64,000 bases of DNA from Rossellomorea aquimaris (lineage in GTDB: Bacteria; Bacillota; Bacilli; Bacillales; Bacillaceae_B): NCBI RefSeq assembly GCF_020171925.1, contig NZ_JAIVAR010000005.1, forward strand, positions 124,001 to 188,000. Direction: 5' to 3'. Under the pieces are notes generated by a model. It did not search any database. It saw only the letters and a program-made list of their open reading frames with translations, and was not told the DNA's origin. Made by a program: the position numbers and the translations under genes. This document shows, piece by piece, positions 16,749 through 28,143 of the stretch; positions within the stretch are counted from its first letter, which is position 1, and every line of letters begins with the position of its first letter.

Positions 16749-17525
16749 ATGGTAGATGAAAAAGTTGTTTTTATCACTGGTGCCGCCCGCGGCATCGGAT
16801 TTGAAATCGGGGAGCATTTTGCACAAAACGGGGCAAAGGTCGTGCTTTCCGATATCAATCAGGAAGGACTTGATAAAGCCGTCGAAGAACTGAAAGACAG
16901 GGGCTTTGATGCAATCGGCGTCAAGTGTGATGTGACGAGTGAAGAAGAGGTGAAGGCTGGGATCGATAAGACGGTCGAACATTACGGGAGAATCGATGTG
17001 TTGATCAACAATGCCGGCTTACAGCATGTTGCTCCGATTGAAGATTTTCCAATCGAGAAATTTGAACTTCTAATCAGGATCATGCTGACTGCGCCTTTCA
17101 TTGCAACGAAATTTGCATTCCCCCATATGAAAAAGCAGAAATTCGGGCGCATCATCAACATGGCCTCCATCAACGGATTGATCGGGTTTGCAGGGAAGGC
17201 CGCCTACAATAGCGCCAAGCACGGCGTAATCGGTTTGACAAAAGTATCTGCACTTGAAGGGGCTGAGCATGGCATCACGGTCAACGCCATGTGCCCGGGG
17301 TATGTAGATACTCCGCTTGTCCGGAATCAATTACAGGATATCTCCTCTACCAGAGGGGTCCCGCTTGAAAAAGTGCTCGAAGAAGTCATCTATCCTCTCG
17401 TACCACAGAAACGATTACTATCGGTGGAAGAGATTGCGGATTATACAATGTTCCTTGCAAGTGATAAAGCGAAAGGCGTGACGGGTCAGGCCGTCGTGCT
17501 GGACGGCGGCTATACGGCACAATAA
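16749..17525 (+). CDS. 3-hydroxybutyrate dehydrogenase (SDR family)
   Basis: The 258-residue short-chain dehydrogenase has the NAD-binding glycine motif TGAARGIG, NNAG, catalytic Ser in INMASINGL and the YxxxK motif YNSAKHG. The segments NNAGLQHVAPIEDFP and CPGYVDTPLVRNQ are characteristic of D-3-hydroxybutyrate dehydrogenases, which interconvert 3-hydroxybutyrate and acetoacetate. It follows the GntP permease, suggesting uptake and oxidation of 3-hydroxybutyrate. A small hairpin (TGATTCG/CGAATCA, 16653-16670) sits in the gap. AGGAGGAATGAATC precedes the ATG. Confidence 0.92.
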   Translation: MVDEKVVFITGAARGIGFEIGEHFAQNGAKVVLSDINQEGLDKAVEELKDRGFDAIGVKCDVTSEEEVKAGIDKTVEHYGRIDVLINNAGLQHVAPIEDFPIEKFELLIRIMLTAPFIATKFAFPHMKKQKFGRIINMASINGLIGFAGKAAYNSAKHGVIGLTKVSALEGAEHGITVNAMCPGYVDTPLVRNQLQDISSTRGVPLEKVLEEVIYPLVPQKRLLSVEEIADYTMFLASDKAKGVTGQAVVLDGGYTAQ

Positions 17526-17554
17526 CCGCCCTTTGCAATGCATTGCCGGACAGA

Positions 17555-17588
17555 AAAAAAATCGGATCACTAAGTGATCCGATTTTTT
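17555..17588. terminator. bidirectional terminator between bdh and the spoVR operon
   Basis: Stem AAATCGGATCACT / AGTGATCCGATTT with a minimal loop, flanked by A8 and T6, so it works in both directions. Confidence 0.9.
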
Positions 17589-17651
17589 CATGCCGCGATC
17601 AATGACTCTTATCCCAAAACCGACAAGGGTGTGCGTAGCAAACTGCATTCC

Positions 17652-17996
17652 CTATGTCATTTCACAAGCCACCAGCCCATATTGCTGTTCCGGATCGAGC
17701 TGTTTCACAAACTGGAATAACTCTTGGACCCTGAGGTCGTGCATATGCTTTGTATAGTACCCCTCCAGCAACGTCATGATTTCATGTGGATACATCGGGC
17801 ACGTATGGCTTCCCCAGTCCGTCTGCCTGCCTTCGATTCGGTTATAATAGATGTCATCCAACACTGAGAAGAACAAATCGTACCCTTTAGGGAAGAATCC
17901 GCTTATTCTCCTGGGATAATTGTGATTCCAGTCGCCTCCACCATAATGGAATGTTTCGTCCGTCAGGTCACCTATGAACACTTCAACATCTGCCAT
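17652..17996 (-). CDS. hypothetical protein in the spoVR operon
   Basis: The protein has 114 residues, no signal peptide and no membrane segment. It is rich in aromatic residues (FHYGGGDWNHNYP; GYDLFFSVLDDIYYN; LLEGYYTKHMHD). GGAGGGGG lies 7 nt before the ATG, so translation should be strong. It starts 30 bp after spoVR and is almost certainly co-transcribed with it, which hints at a sporulation-phase role. I do not recognise a family. Confidence 0.75.
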   Translation of the reverse strand: MADVEVFIGDLTDETFHYGGGDWNHNYPRRISGFFPKGYDLFFSVLDDIYYNRIEGRQTDWGSHTCPMYPHEIMTLLEGYYTKHMHDLRVQELFQFVKQLDPEQQYGLVACEMT

Positions 17997-18026
17997 ATCG
18001 ATTCCCCCTCCATTTCCCTTCCCCTG

Positions 18027-19439
18027 TTATAGATATTTTCTCTGCACACTCCGTCCATCATAAGTGAACAGCATATCCCGGTTCTCCACATGCGTTTCAA
18101 TATGAACCGGCCTGCCCCACAGGCGATGGACATAAGGGAGCACCTTTTCCAGATACTTGATATCAAGCTCCACATCCTCGAACCAGTGCTTAAGGTAGAG
18201 TTCCCCGCTCTTCATGTAGTCGCCGTCATTGACCGTGATATAAGGAAACCCTCCATTGACCCTCATGCTCACCAGCTGATCTCGGACTGCGGTCCACTCT
18301 TTATCGACAATCTTATAATCTTTTCCTTGCTTCTGGAAGAGGTACATATCTTCCCTCATCACAAGGTCCTTCGTTAAATAATTGCGCAAGAATGAAATAT
18401 CCGATTCAATTTCGCGGACCTCGAACATTTTATCCCGCCCAGAACCTGGTTTCACCCCGCGCTTCTTCATTTCTTCCGTAGGGTTGTCGTAGCGCTCTTC
18501 AATATCTTCAAAGATCTTAAGTCCCAAATAATAAGGGTTGATTCCTGTGCGTGATGGCTGCACGACCCCTGCATTCAGCTTGGCGAATTCGATTGCTTCC
18601 CCGCTTGTCAGATCCATCTCGCGGATGATCCGCTGATGCCAGTAGGAAGCCCAGCCTTCATTCATGATCTTCGTCTCAAGTTGCGGCCAGAAATACAGCA
18701 TCTCCTCCCTCATCATGGTAAGGATATCCCTTTGCCAATCAGTCAGTTCGCGGCTGTATTGTTCAATGAACAGAAGAATATCCTTCTCAGGCTGAGGAGG
18801 GAATTTTTTCTTCACTTTTTTCGTATTCCTCTTTTTCGGCTTCTCGTCAAGCGACCATAAATCATCATAAGGAGTGGCTGCATTCACTTCTTCTTCCACC
18901 CACTCCACATCATCCATCGTCCAGGAAAGTTTCGGCCGCATCAAGGAAGGATCGATATGTTCATCAATGGCGAGAACAGCGTCAAGGAAATTTTCCACTT
19001 CCTGTTTACCATGTTCGATTTCATACCTTCTTACACGATCGGCCGTAGCCGCCATGCTTTCGACCATATCGCGCTTTGTATTCTGAAACCGAACATTGTT
19101 TTTGAAGAAATCGCAGTGAGCAAGAACATGCGCCACAATCAGCTTGTTTTGAATCAGCGAGTTGGAATCCAATAGAAACGCATAGCATGGATCCGAATTG
19201 ATCACTAGCTCATAGATTTTACTCAGACCCAGATCATATTGCAGCTTCATTTTGTGAAATTGCTTCCCAAAGCTCCAATGAGAAAAACGGGTCGGCATCC
19301 CGTATGCACCAAATGTATATATGATATCAGCAGGGCAGATCTCATATCTCATCGGATAAAAGTCGAGACCGAATCCGGCAGCTATTTCAGTGATTTCACC
19401 AATCGCATTCTGCAATTGCTTTTGTTCCTCTTGGTTCAT
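18027..19439 (-). CDS. spoVR: SpoVR family protein (stage V sporulation protein R)
   Basis: The 470-residue protein matches the SpoVR/YcgB family in length and sequence ([48 protein letters not shown] centre). In B. subtilis it is made in the mother cell and is needed for normal spore cortex. In proteobacteria the homologue YcgB works with PrkA (YeaG) and the YhbH-like YeaH; both partners are also encoded in this window, 32-36 kb away. The second ATG (19439) is chosen because GAGGGGG is 6 nt upstream of it and directly abuts the first. Confidence 0.95.
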   Translation of the reverse strand: MNQEEQKQLQNAIGEITEIAAGFGLDFYPMRYEICPADIIYTFGAYGMPTRFSHWSFGKQFHKMKLQYDLGLSKIYELVINSDPCYAFLLDSNSLIQNKLIVAHVLAHCDFFKNNVRFQNTKRDMVESMAATADRVRRYEIEHGKQEVENFLDAVLAIDEHIDPSLMRPKLSWTMDDVEWVEEEVNAATPYDDLWSLDEKPKKRNTKKVKKKFPPQPEKDILLFIEQYSRELTDWQRDILTMMREEMLYFWPQLETKIMNEGWASYWHQRIIREMDLTSGEAIEFAKLNAGVVQPSRTGINPYYLGLKIFEDIEERYDNPTEEMKKRGVKPGSGRDKMFEVREIESDISFLRNYLTKDLVMREDMYLFQKQGKDYKIVDKEWTAVRDQLVSMRVNGGFPYITVNDGDYMKSGELYLKHWFEDVELDIKYLEKVLPYVHRLWGRPVHIETHVENRDMLFTYDGRSVQRKYL

Positions 19440-19551
19440 GGTCATCCCCCTCTACATACTCTTATCTCAATGTATGAGAAGAAGATGGGATTCATGAGAA
19501 GAAAAGTTGTCTAAATACCCAAGCGTAAGATTTCCCAACTCCCCCTTTTTT

Positions 19552-19591
19552 AAAAAAGGACTGGATCCGTTTTTAAAAACGGATCCAGTCC
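19552..19591 (-). terminator. intrinsic terminator of the MFS gene
   Basis: A perfect palindrome (GGACTGGATCCGTTTTT and complement, 19558-19591) followed leftward by TTTTTT. A second small palindrome, TTTTTTAAAAAA, abuts it. Confidence 0.85.
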
Positions 19592-19597
19592 AATTGA

Positions 19598-20785
19598 TCA
19601 GGAGAGAACCTTCCTTATCTTATAAACAGGAAAGAGTGTCAGTCCCAACAGCGAAGCCGATAGTGTAAATACAGTTTCAACGCTCGTAACCTCCATAAGC
19701 AACCCGACGCCAACGGAAGATAATCCGAAGATGAGGGTCGTCAATGCACCCTGTGCCGCATATACCTTCCCTATTTCCCCGGCAGTTACTGTTTCCTGCA
19801 AAAAGGTTTGAAGGATGATGGTCTTAATTTGGTCAAAAAAACCGAAGACCAGGGATAAAATCAGTGCAAATAACGCCGAACTATTCCAGGCGAAGATAAA
19901 TGTTGCTATCGAGGTCATCAGCATGCACACAGGCAGCCAACCGCTCCTCTTCGATGAAAAATAACCATGCATCCTGTATATCAGATACGATGCTAAAACC
20001 AAGCCAATGAAAAAACTACTGTTGATGAATCCCCACCACGCCTCGCTTCGATTCAGGATCAGGTCTACATATAAATATAGGACCGCAGCTATCCAAACAG
20101 CGCCAGCTGCAGATTCAATCGCATAAATAACGAACAGATTCCTCAGGCTCTTATTCTTCCCCACTTCCGACCAGCCTTCCCCGAATTGTTCCCACCAATG
20201 TCTTTTCTGTTGGAGCGTGGTACGGGGGATGACCGGAAGCCTGAGCATATAATACGTACTGATCAAAAACAATAGTATGACCAGTGCAAGTAATATACTT
20301 TCATTCAATGCAGCAACAAGCAAACCACCAACGGCCCAGCTCGAAAATTGGATCGTTTGATCGACGGTTGACAAGAACCCGTTTGCCCCGAGCAACTCTT
20401 CCCTCTTCACAATGAAGGGGACATATGCATTCCTCGCAGGAAGTGCCCATCCATCCATAAAGGAAATCAAACCAGCGACTCCAAGATAGATCCAACCATT
20501 CCCCAGTGACAAAACAACAAGCGAAAACATGAGAACAAGCAGCATTGTCTTTACAAGCTGTGAGTATGCAATCAGCCATTTCAGTTGAGTCCGGTTAAGA
20601 AGCAGCGGTACCATTACGCTGCTTAGGAAGCGTGAAGAAGTAATCACAAGTGGTACGATGGTCAGGTATAAAGGCGATCCAGTCACATGATCGATCAGTG
20701 AGATCAATGCCACCACATAGAAGATATCGCCCATGTTTGCTAGTGCCTGTCCGACCCAAAGATGACGAAATGATTGTGAAGCCAT
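19598..20785 (-). CDS. MFS transporter
   Basis: A 395-residue protein with about 12 membrane helices in two halves, of the drug/solute efflux type of the major facilitator superfamily (first helix LWVGQALANMGDIFYVVAL, as in the macrolide-efflux/enterobactin-exporter branch). GGGAGG lies 7 nt before the ATG at 20785. It is a single gene with no adjacent regulator, and the substrate is not predictable. Confidence 0.88.
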   Translation of the reverse strand: MASQSFRHLWVGQALANMGDIFYVVALISLIDHVTGSPLYLTIVPLVITSSRFLSSVMVPLLLNRTQLKWLIAYSQLVKTMLLVLMFSLVVLSLGNGWIYLGVAGLISFMDGWALPARNAYVPFIVKREELLGANGFLSTVDQTIQFSSWAVGGLLVAALNESILLALVILLFLISTYYMLRLPVIPRTTLQQKRHWWEQFGEGWSEVGKNKSLRNLFVIYAIESAAGAVWIAAVLYLYVDLILNRSEAWWGFINSSFFIGLVLASYLIYRMHGYFSSKRSGWLPVCMLMTSIATFIFAWNSSALFALILSLVFGFFDQIKTIILQTFLQETVTAGEIGKVYAAQGALTTLIFGLSSVGVGLLMEVTSVETVFTLSASLLGLTLFPVYKIRKVLS

Positions 20786-20906
20786 GTCTTTTCCTCCCAT
20801 TATTCAATTTTTTCAAGGATAAAAAAGACATATCACATAGGGGAAAGCTCCTCTCCATTTCGCATTGATTAATTTTAACAAATTATTCAGAAAATAAAAA
20901 GCTATA

Positions 20907-20963
20907 CAAAAAAACAATGAACTGACTTGATCGCGTCAATCCGCATCATGTCAGTTCATTGTT
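20907..20963 (-). terminator. intrinsic terminator of the DUF3889 gene
   Basis: A 14-bp perfect stem (AACAATGAACTGAC and complement) with a 23-nt loop, followed leftward by T7. Confidence 0.8.
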
Positions 20964-20966
20964 GTG

Positions 20967-21284
20967 TCATGGCTGTTCGTTGACAGCAATATTCAATATC
21001 TTCTCATTATCAAGATCATGGATCACCTTGACGATGACTTTCTTTTCTTTGCCGTTATCTTGAACGGTGAATTCAAAATTATCAGCGAGTTTGCCCTCAT
21101 CGATCTTCTGTCGACCCTGATACTTATAATCCTTCAATGCTTGCCCTGGATAATCTTCCTTTATGACGGCTGTCGCGATGCGCCCGAACTTTGCATAATC
21201 GGACGGCTGTGGCTGCTCCGCATGAACAGCGGCTGTGAAGTTAAGACAAAATAGCGCCGTCACCAGCATGATTACATGTTTCAT
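20967..21284 (-). CDS. secreted DUF3889-type protein
   Basis: The 105-residue protein has a signal peptide (cleavage probably after VHA-E) and a domain with DYPGQALKDYKYQGRQKI ... FEFTVQDNGKEKKVIVKV, the pattern of the Bacillaceae DUF3889 family of small exported proteins. The function of the family is unknown to me. It is monocistronic with its own terminator. Confidence 0.8.
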   Translation of the reverse strand: MKHVIMLVTALFCLNFTAAVHAEQPQPSDYAKFGRIATAVIKEDYPGQALKDYKYQGRQKIDEGKLADNFEFTVQDNGKEKKVIVKVIHDLDNEKILNIAVNEQP

Positions 21285-21453
21285 TCCATCACCTCTTCAG
21301 TCTTTTCATTAGATAGGATGTAGTAAAAACACAAAAATATTCACCCAATAGAAGGAAAGCCCGTATATGCAGGAGTGCCAAGTTTTTCAGCGAAATGATT
21401 GACGCTTTTCTTCACACAATAAGCTTACCCCCTTCAAAAGGAGGGAAACAAAA

Positions 21454-21708
21454 GTGAACAAAGTCGATTATGACCGGGCCCTGTATTATACCCACCGGTC
21501 CGAATGGGATAACCTACTCATTCTGATGGTAAGGACAAAAGATGACCTTCTTTCAAAAAGAATCGAACATTTCTTGCACGCGTATCACTTTTCAAAAGAT
21601 TACACTGTTGTTGAACGAAGTCTTTACACATTAATGAGATATATCGAGCACGCAAATTATACCTTCGGTGTCGAGCAACCACTTGAGGAGACATTTGCTG
21701 AAATGTAA
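21454..21708 (+). CDS. yhdB: YhdB family protein
   Basis: An 84-residue soluble protein (DYDRALYYTHRSEWDNLLIL ... KRIEHFLHAYHF). It starts with GTG, 8 nt after AAAGGAGGG. It lies next to the azoreductase and YhcYZ genes exactly where yhdB lies in B. subtilis. Its function is unknown. It is convergent with azr. Confidence 0.7.
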   Translation: MNKVDYDRALYYTHRSEWDNLLILMVRTKDDLLSKRIEHFLHAYHFSKDYTVVERSLYTLMRYIEHANYTFGVEQPLEETFAEM

Positions 21709-21835
21709 GAAGAGAATTCCACCTAACCTTGCCGATTTAACAGGATTCACTGTTGAATCGGCTTTTAGTATGTGCAACTAGATGGTGCTTTATGTATGGA
21801 AGGGTTTCGAATACCCTACCAATCACCCTCCCATA

Positions 21836-23057
<1,222 letters not shown>

Positions 23058-23066
23058 ATGGTCCTC

Positions 23067-24182
23067 CTAATAAGGTATCTTCACGGTTAATTTTGTCCCT
23101 TTTCCCAATGCACTTTCAAGCTGGAATACTCCGCCCATTCCTTTCACGCGTTCCCTCATGCTTCCGATCCCGATGGAAGCGAGCGGCTGTTCTTCATCGT
23201 ACTGAAAACCGTAACCATGATCTTCGATGACTAAAGCAATCTTATTGCCCTCATCTTTCAGGAGATAGCTGATTTCCAACACGCCTGAATGCTTTTTACA
23301 ATTATTCAGCGCTTCCTGGCTGACCCTCCATAACACTTCTTCCACTTTGGAACTTAGAGAGATGACTCCTTCCACCTTGGGTTGAAGACGTAGGCCGAGC
23401 ATATCAGAATAACCCTTTACCGCCTCCACCAACCCATTTTCAAGTCCGTGCGGGCGCAGCTGCCAAATGAGGGCGCGCATCTCCGACAAGGCTTCCTGTG
23501 CAAGGGTCTGAACGGTCTGGAATGTTTCCTTCACTTCATGCTCATCGGTCATTTCCGCACCGCCGCGCGCAGTAAGCGTTAACGAGAATAATAACTGATT
23601 GACAGAATCATGCAGGTCTCTTGCCAGCCTGTTCCTTTCAGCAAGCAACGCAACTTCCTGCTCTTTTTTAGTCAGCGCGATCCTTTTAATCGCGGAGCCT
23701 ATTTGAAAGGCCACGGATTCGAGCAATGCCAACTCATCTTTTGTGAAATGCGTTTTGTTTGGAGCGGCTACATTCAATAGCCCATATGCTTCATCCCCCG
23801 ATTGGAGCGGGATGGTTGCATGATAGGTGATATCGTTTGTCTTTCCCCTTTTTTCCTCGATGGCTTTCTCAATCCGTTGACATTCGATGATATTGGAAGC
23901 TTTCGTCAGCTTCCCCTTTCGGAATCGATTAACGCACCAACAGCCGCCTTCATGCAGCAATTCACATCCGTTGTGCTGGAGTGATTCCGGAAGTTCTTCA
24001 TATGAGGCAAGCTGGTGCTTTCCATCCCCCTCTATAAAGAAGATCCAGCCGGTTGTAAAGGTTGTGCCCTTGATCAATTTTTTCAAAGCGCCATGCAGCA
24101 TATCACACTGATCCGTTTCATTATTCAGGAATTCGGCGATTTCTTTCAAGAGCTCTATATTTGAAAGTGCCTCCTCTTGCAT
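23067..24182 (-). CDS. yhcY: GAF-domain sensor histidine kinase YhcY
   Basis: The cytoplasmic kinase of about 371 residues has an N-terminal GAF domain, a HisKA_3 domain (LARDLHDSVNQLLFSL, phospho-His) and a HATPase domain (ALNNCKKHS, EDHGYGF, GIGSMRERV). The GAF domain holds a cysteine cluster, NGCELLHEGGCWCVNRF, that could bind a metal or sense redox state. The start at 24182 is set by GAGAGGA 8 nt upstream; a frame open to 24305 has no ribosome site. It forms an operon with yhcZ and azr. Confidence 0.92.
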   Translation of the reverse strand: MQEEALSNIELLKEIAEFLNNETDQCDMLHGALKKLIKGTTFTTGWIFFIEGDGKHQLASYEELPESLQHNGCELLHEGGCWCVNRFRKGKLTKASNIIECQRIEKAIEEKRGKTNDITYHATIPLQSGDEAYGLLNVAAPNKTHFTKDELALLESVAFQIGSAIKRIALTKKEQEVALLAERNRLARDLHDSVNQLLFSLTLTARGGAEMTDEHEVKETFQTVQTLAQEALSEMRALIWQLRPHGLENGLVEAVKGYSDMLGLRLQPKVEGVISLSSKVEEVLWRVSQEALNNCKKHSGVLEISYLLKDEGNKIALVIEDHGYGFQYDEEQPLASIGIGSMRERVKGMGGVFQLESALGKGTKLTVKIPY

Positions 24183-24310
24183 GATCATCGTCCTCTCATA
24201 ACACATATTATTATTATACAGTTCAGAATGAAATTCGATATTCGAATAAAGAAGGAATTTTCCTACGACTTTTGACTGAGATTCCCTGATAATCGGGCGG
24301 CGCACATAAA

Positions 24311-24356
24311 CAAGGTCCGTCCCTCACTGCTTTAAAGCGGCGAGGGACGGACCTTG
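24311..24356. repeat. 46-bp palindromic repeat, copy A
   Basis: A near-perfect inverted repeat: arm AAGGTCCGTCCCTC, centre GCTTTAAAGC, complementary arm. It lies 6 bp past the pgcA stop, between pgcA and the upstream side of yhcY. Other copies start at 29056, 31697, 32783, 33866 and 48827, with a half copy at 46498. Confidence 0.9.
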
Positions 24357-24362
24357 AAAAGG

Positions 24363-26096
24363 TTAATGGATGATGGTTTCCACTTTTGTCATGAGATCTT
24401 CGGTCAAGGAAGCCAGTTTCTTATCACTTTCTTCCTGAGTTTGACCGATTACACTGAAGTAGAACTTGATCTTCGGTTCAGTGCCGGATGGACGCAGACA
24501 AACCCATGAACCGTCTTCGAGGAAATACTTCAATACATTGGAAGCCGGAAGTTCGATGTTTGTTTCCGCTCCGGTTGACAGTTCGACTTTCTTTCCTGTC
24601 TTATAATCTTCAGCCGATACCACTTTAAGGCCAGCAAGTTCACCCAGAGGCTCATCCCTGAATTTCTTGAGGATGCCCTGGATCTGCTCGGCACCTTCCT
24701 TCCCTTTCAAGGTAAGGCTCTTCAGTCCCTCCTGATAGTAACCATGACGCTCGAACAACTCATTCAGTACATCATACAGCGTCTTCCCTTGCTTCTTGTA
24801 ATAAGCTGCCGCTTCTGCTGCCATCAGGACCGCTTGTACAGCGTCTTTGTCACGGGCGAAATCCCCGATCAAGTAGCCGTAGCTCTCTTCATAGCCGAAT
24901 AAGAACGTGTATTCACCAGACTCTTCATATTTCTTGATCTTCTCCCCGATGAATTTAAATCCTGTCAACACATCCTCCACGGACGCGCCGTATTCCTCGG
25001 CGACTTTCCTTCCGAGCTCGGATGTGACGATCGTCTTGAATACCCTGCCGTTTGCAGGAATCATATCCTTCTCCTGTTTACGGGATAAAATATAATTCAT
25101 GAGGACGGCACCTGTTTGGTTACCTGTCATCAACAGGTACTCCCCGTCTTCACCCTTCACCGCGACACCGAGGCGATCAGCATCCGGATCAGTGGCGATC
25201 AGGATATCCGCGTCCACTTCCTCGCCGTAGCGAATCGCTAATTGGAATGCATCCTTATCCTCTGGATTCGGTGACTTGACAGTCGTGAATTCCGGATCTG
25301 GACTTGCCTGTTCTTTAACAATCGAGACATTGTCATACCCAAGTGCCTTCAAGCCTCTTTCCGCCATGTTAAGGGCCGTCCCATGCAGAGGAGAGAATAC
25401 GATTTTCAAGTCCACTTCCTTACTGATCTGTGGTGTTTCAGAGATTGAAATCAAATGATCAAGATACGATTGATGGATCTCTTCGCCAATCATTTTGATC
25501 AGTCCTTGTGACTTCAGTTCAGCTTCTGATTTCACGTCAATTTCAAGCTCGTTCTCCACTTCATTTACTTTTTCAATCACGACATCTGCGATATGCGGCG
25601 GTAATTGGGCACCGTCTTCCCCATATACTTTATATCCGTTATATTCAGGGGGATTATGGCTCGCTGTCACCACGATTCCTGAGAAAGCGTGTAAGTAACG
25701 CAATGCAAATGAAAGCTCAGGAGTTGGGGCCAACTCATTGAACACGTAAGTTTGAATACCGTGACTGGCAAGCGTCTTCGCTGCTTCCATGGCAAACTCC
25801 GGTGATTTATGACGTGAATCATACGCGATTGCCACGCCTCTTCGTTTTGCGTCTTCCCCGTTTTCCACGATATACCGGGCGAGTCCCTCAGAAGCTTTCC
25901 TTACTGTGTAAATGTTCATGCGGTTCGTGCCGGGTCCGATTTCGCCCCTCATGCCACCTGTACCAAATTCAAGATTCTTATAGAAAGCATCTTCCAATGC
26001 TTTTTCGTCATTTTCGATGGAGCTTAAACGTTCCTTTATTTCACGATCGATATGTACATAGTCACTCCATTTTTTATATGATGCATGCCAACTCAT
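24363..26096 (-). CDS. pgcA: alpha-phosphoglucomutase / phosphomannomutase PgcA
   Basis: The 577-residue enzyme interconverts glucose-1-phosphate and glucose-6-phosphate, feeding UDP-glucose for teichoic acid and glycolipid synthesis. The phosphoserine loop is [17 protein letters not shown], the metal-binding loop is [13 protein letters not shown], the sugar-binding loop is [11 protein letters not shown] and the phosphate site is [12 protein letters not shown]. Length fits PgcA (formerly YhxB). In B. subtilis it lies next to yhcY as here. It is monocistronic, ending at palindromic repeat A. Confidence 0.96.
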   Translation of the reverse strand: MSWHASYKKWSDYVHIDREIKERLSSIENDEKALEDAFYKNLEFGTGGMRGEIGPGTNRMNIYTVRKASEGLARYIVENGEDAKRRGVAIAYDSRHKSPEFAMEAAKTLASHGIQTYVFNELAPTPELSFALRYLHAFSGIVVTASHNPPEYNGYKVYGEDGAQLPPHIADVVIEKVNEVENELEIDVKSEAELKSQGLIKMIGEEIHQSYLDHLISISETPQISKEVDLKIVFSPLHGTALNMAERGLKALGYDNVSIVKEQASPDPEFTTVKSPNPEDKDAFQLAIRYGEEVDADILIATDPDADRLGVAVKGEDGEYLLMTGNQTGAVLMNYILSRKQEKDMIPANGRVFKTIVTSELGRKVAEEYGASVEDVLTGFKFIGEKIKKYEESGEYTFLFGYEESYGYLIGDFARDKDAVQAVLMAAEAAAYYKKQGKTLYDVLNELFERHGYYQEGLKSLTLKGKEGAEQIQGILKKFRDEPLGELAGLKVVSAEDYKTGKKVELSTGAETNIELPASNVLKYFLEDGSWVCLRPSGTEPKIKFYFSVIGQTQEESDKKLASLTEDLMTKVETIIH

Positions 26097-26246
26097 TGCG
26101 ATCCCCTCCTAATGGTGTATAATCATTAATTCTGTCAAAGTTGCACGTATTCCTTTTAAAATCTTTCGCCACATTCCGACAGGATGTAACCGTTCTTATT
26201 TTAGCATAATTTCGTGCCTGGATTGTGATGAAAATGACATAGAAAT

Positions 26247-26272
26247 GGCCCTGCCTAAAAATGGGCAGGGCC
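26247..26272 (-). terminator. hairpin terminator downstream of yhcX
   Basis: A 9-bp GC-rich stem GGCCCTGCC / GGCAGGGCC with an 8-nt loop; the leftward tail is only weakly T-rich. Confidence 0.6.
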
Positions 26273-26305
26273 TTTCATAGAAACGTACTACATTTGAATC
26301 GGCGT

Positions 26306-27847
26306 TTATTTTTTATAATTCACACCATACACATCATGACGGCGGTCTTTCAGCTGCCGCACGGTCCCTGATTGGCGCTGGCGACGCAGCACTTCAAGGT
26401 CGACATCCCCGATCATGACCATCTCGATGTTCGGATTCGTCTCCCCGACGATTCCATCACGGGCGAATTCAAAGTCGGAAGGTGCAAAAATGCCGGATTG
26501 AGCATATTGGATATCCATGTTCTCCGTTTGTGGAAGGTTGCCGACCGTACCGGAAATAACCGTATAGATCTGATTTTCCACCGCGCGTGCCTGCGCGCAG
26601 TAACGGACGCGTAGATAGCCTTGGCGATCTTCGGTACAGAACGGTGTGAAGATGATCTTGGCTCCTTTGTCCGTTGCAATGCGGGCAAGCTCAGGAAATT
26701 CAATGTCATAACAGATTTGAATGGCGATTTTTCCGCAGTCCGTATCGAATACCCTCACGGAATCACCCGGTGAGATTCCCCACCATTTCCGTTCGTTCGG
26801 CGTGATATGGATTTTATATTGCTTCTCGATCGTTCCATCCCTGCGGAAAAGGTATGCAATATTATAAATTTCGTCATCTTCTTCCTTGACGAAATGGGAT
26901 CCACCGATGATGTTGACATTGTACCTTACAGCTAAGTCCGTGAAGAGCTCTATATACTCTTCCGTGAAGTCAGTGAGTTTCCTCACCGCAAGACTCGGGG
27001 ACTTGATGTTCAGGAATGACATGAGCTGCGTCGTGAAGATTTCCGGGAACACGACAAAGTCCGATTTGGCATCGGATGCAACGTCCGTGAAATACTCCAC
27101 CTGATTCGCAAACTCTTCAAATGAATTGATCTTGCGCATCATATATTGAACGACACAGATCCGGACAGGATAACTCGTCTTGAAATGCCGTTTGCTGGAC
27201 GGACGGTAATCAACATTATTCCATTCCATCAGCGTGGCATATTTCTGCGACCGCTTGTCATCAGGCAGGTAATTCGGATTGATCCGCATCAGTGTGAAAC
27301 CGTTCAACAGCTGAAACGACAGGACCGGGTCATAGATCTTATGGCGTCCTACCGAGTCGACATATTCCCTCGGTGACATTTCATCTGAATGTTTATAGTA
27401 ATTCGGAATGCGCCCACCGATGATGATACTCTTCAGGTTCCACTGCCTAGCAAGATCCTTCCTTGCTTCATACAGGCGGTGTCCGACCTTCATCCTTCGA
27501 TATTCGGGGTGGACCATCACTTCGATTCCATAAAGATTATACCCATCAGGATTGTGATTGGTTATATATCCATTATCCGTCACATCATCCCAAGTATGGC
27601 GATCATCATACTCATCAAAGTTGATGATCAAGCTCGAACATGAGCCAATGATTTCACCATCAAGTTCGGCCACAAGCTGCCCGTCAGGAAATACATCCAA
27701 ATGACTTTCGAGGTGGGCCACCTTCCACGGATCCATGCCCGGAAAGCAAACCTCCTGCATCTTGATTATATGGGGTATGTCCTTATGCTCCATAGGACGT
27801 AAGATCATTTTCTTCTCAAATTGGGATAAATCCAGTTTTTCTGCCAT
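26306..27847 (-). CDS. yhcX: GNAT acetyltransferase-nitrilase fusion YhcX
   Basis: The 513-residue two-domain protein has the length of B. subtilis YhcX. The N-terminal domain (about 15-200) is a GNAT acyltransferase with VHPEYRRMKVGHRLYEA as acetyl-CoA loop. The C-terminal domain (about 225-490) is a nitrilase-superfamily amidohydrolase with the Glu-Lys-Cys triad: Glu in VVFPEIF, Lys in YKIHITPNE and Cys in IQICYDIEFPE. The substrate is unknown. It is monocistronic, next to pgcA as in the yhc cluster. Confidence 0.94.
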   Translation of the reverse strand: MAEKLDLSQFEKKMILRPMEHKDIPHIIKMQEVCFPGMDPWKVAHLESHLDVFPDGQLVAELDGEIIGSCSSLIINFDEYDDRHTWDDVTDNGYITNHNPDGYNLYGIEVMVHPEYRRMKVGHRLYEARKDLARQWNLKSIIIGGRIPNYYKHSDEMSPREYVDSVGRHKIYDPVLSFQLLNGFTLMRINPNYLPDDKRSQKYATLMEWNNVDYRPSSKRHFKTSYPVRICVVQYMMRKINSFEEFANQVEYFTDVASDAKSDFVVFPEIFTTQLMSFLNIKSPSLAVRKLTDFTEEYIELFTDLAVRYNVNIIGGSHFVKEEDDEIYNIAYLFRRDGTIEKQYKIHITPNERKWWGISPGDSVRVFDTDCGKIAIQICYDIEFPELARIATDKGAKIIFTPFCTEDRQGYLRVRYCAQARAVENQIYTVISGTVGNLPQTENMDIQYAQSGIFAPSDFEFARDGIVGETNPNIEMVMIGDVDLEVLRRQRQSGTVRQLKDRRHDVYGVNYKK

Positions 27848-28143
27848 TACTACTCACTCCTCCAAACGCTTATATACCCTTATCATGCACGTGTGAAACA
27901 GACTTCATGAGTGCATGCATCAATGTTCTCTTTCATCCTCCATCATTTTACCAAAACACAGGATGCGTTTTGAAGGATTTTGAATCAGGGACCTATTCGT
28001 TTGCCGAAATGCTTCATTCACTTTATGATAGAGGAGGATAATTTGGCACGGTTTGAAATTGTTGAAAAACGATCATTTTTTTCTTACCAGGGTTGAAGGA
28101 TTTACCTTTATAATAGTAAGAAAACAAAAGAAAGGACTTCAAA

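Noticed and set aside
28038..28060. Sigma-54 promoter (TTGGCACG)
   Set aside because: The -24-like element is present but the -12 element TTGC is missing at the correct distance.
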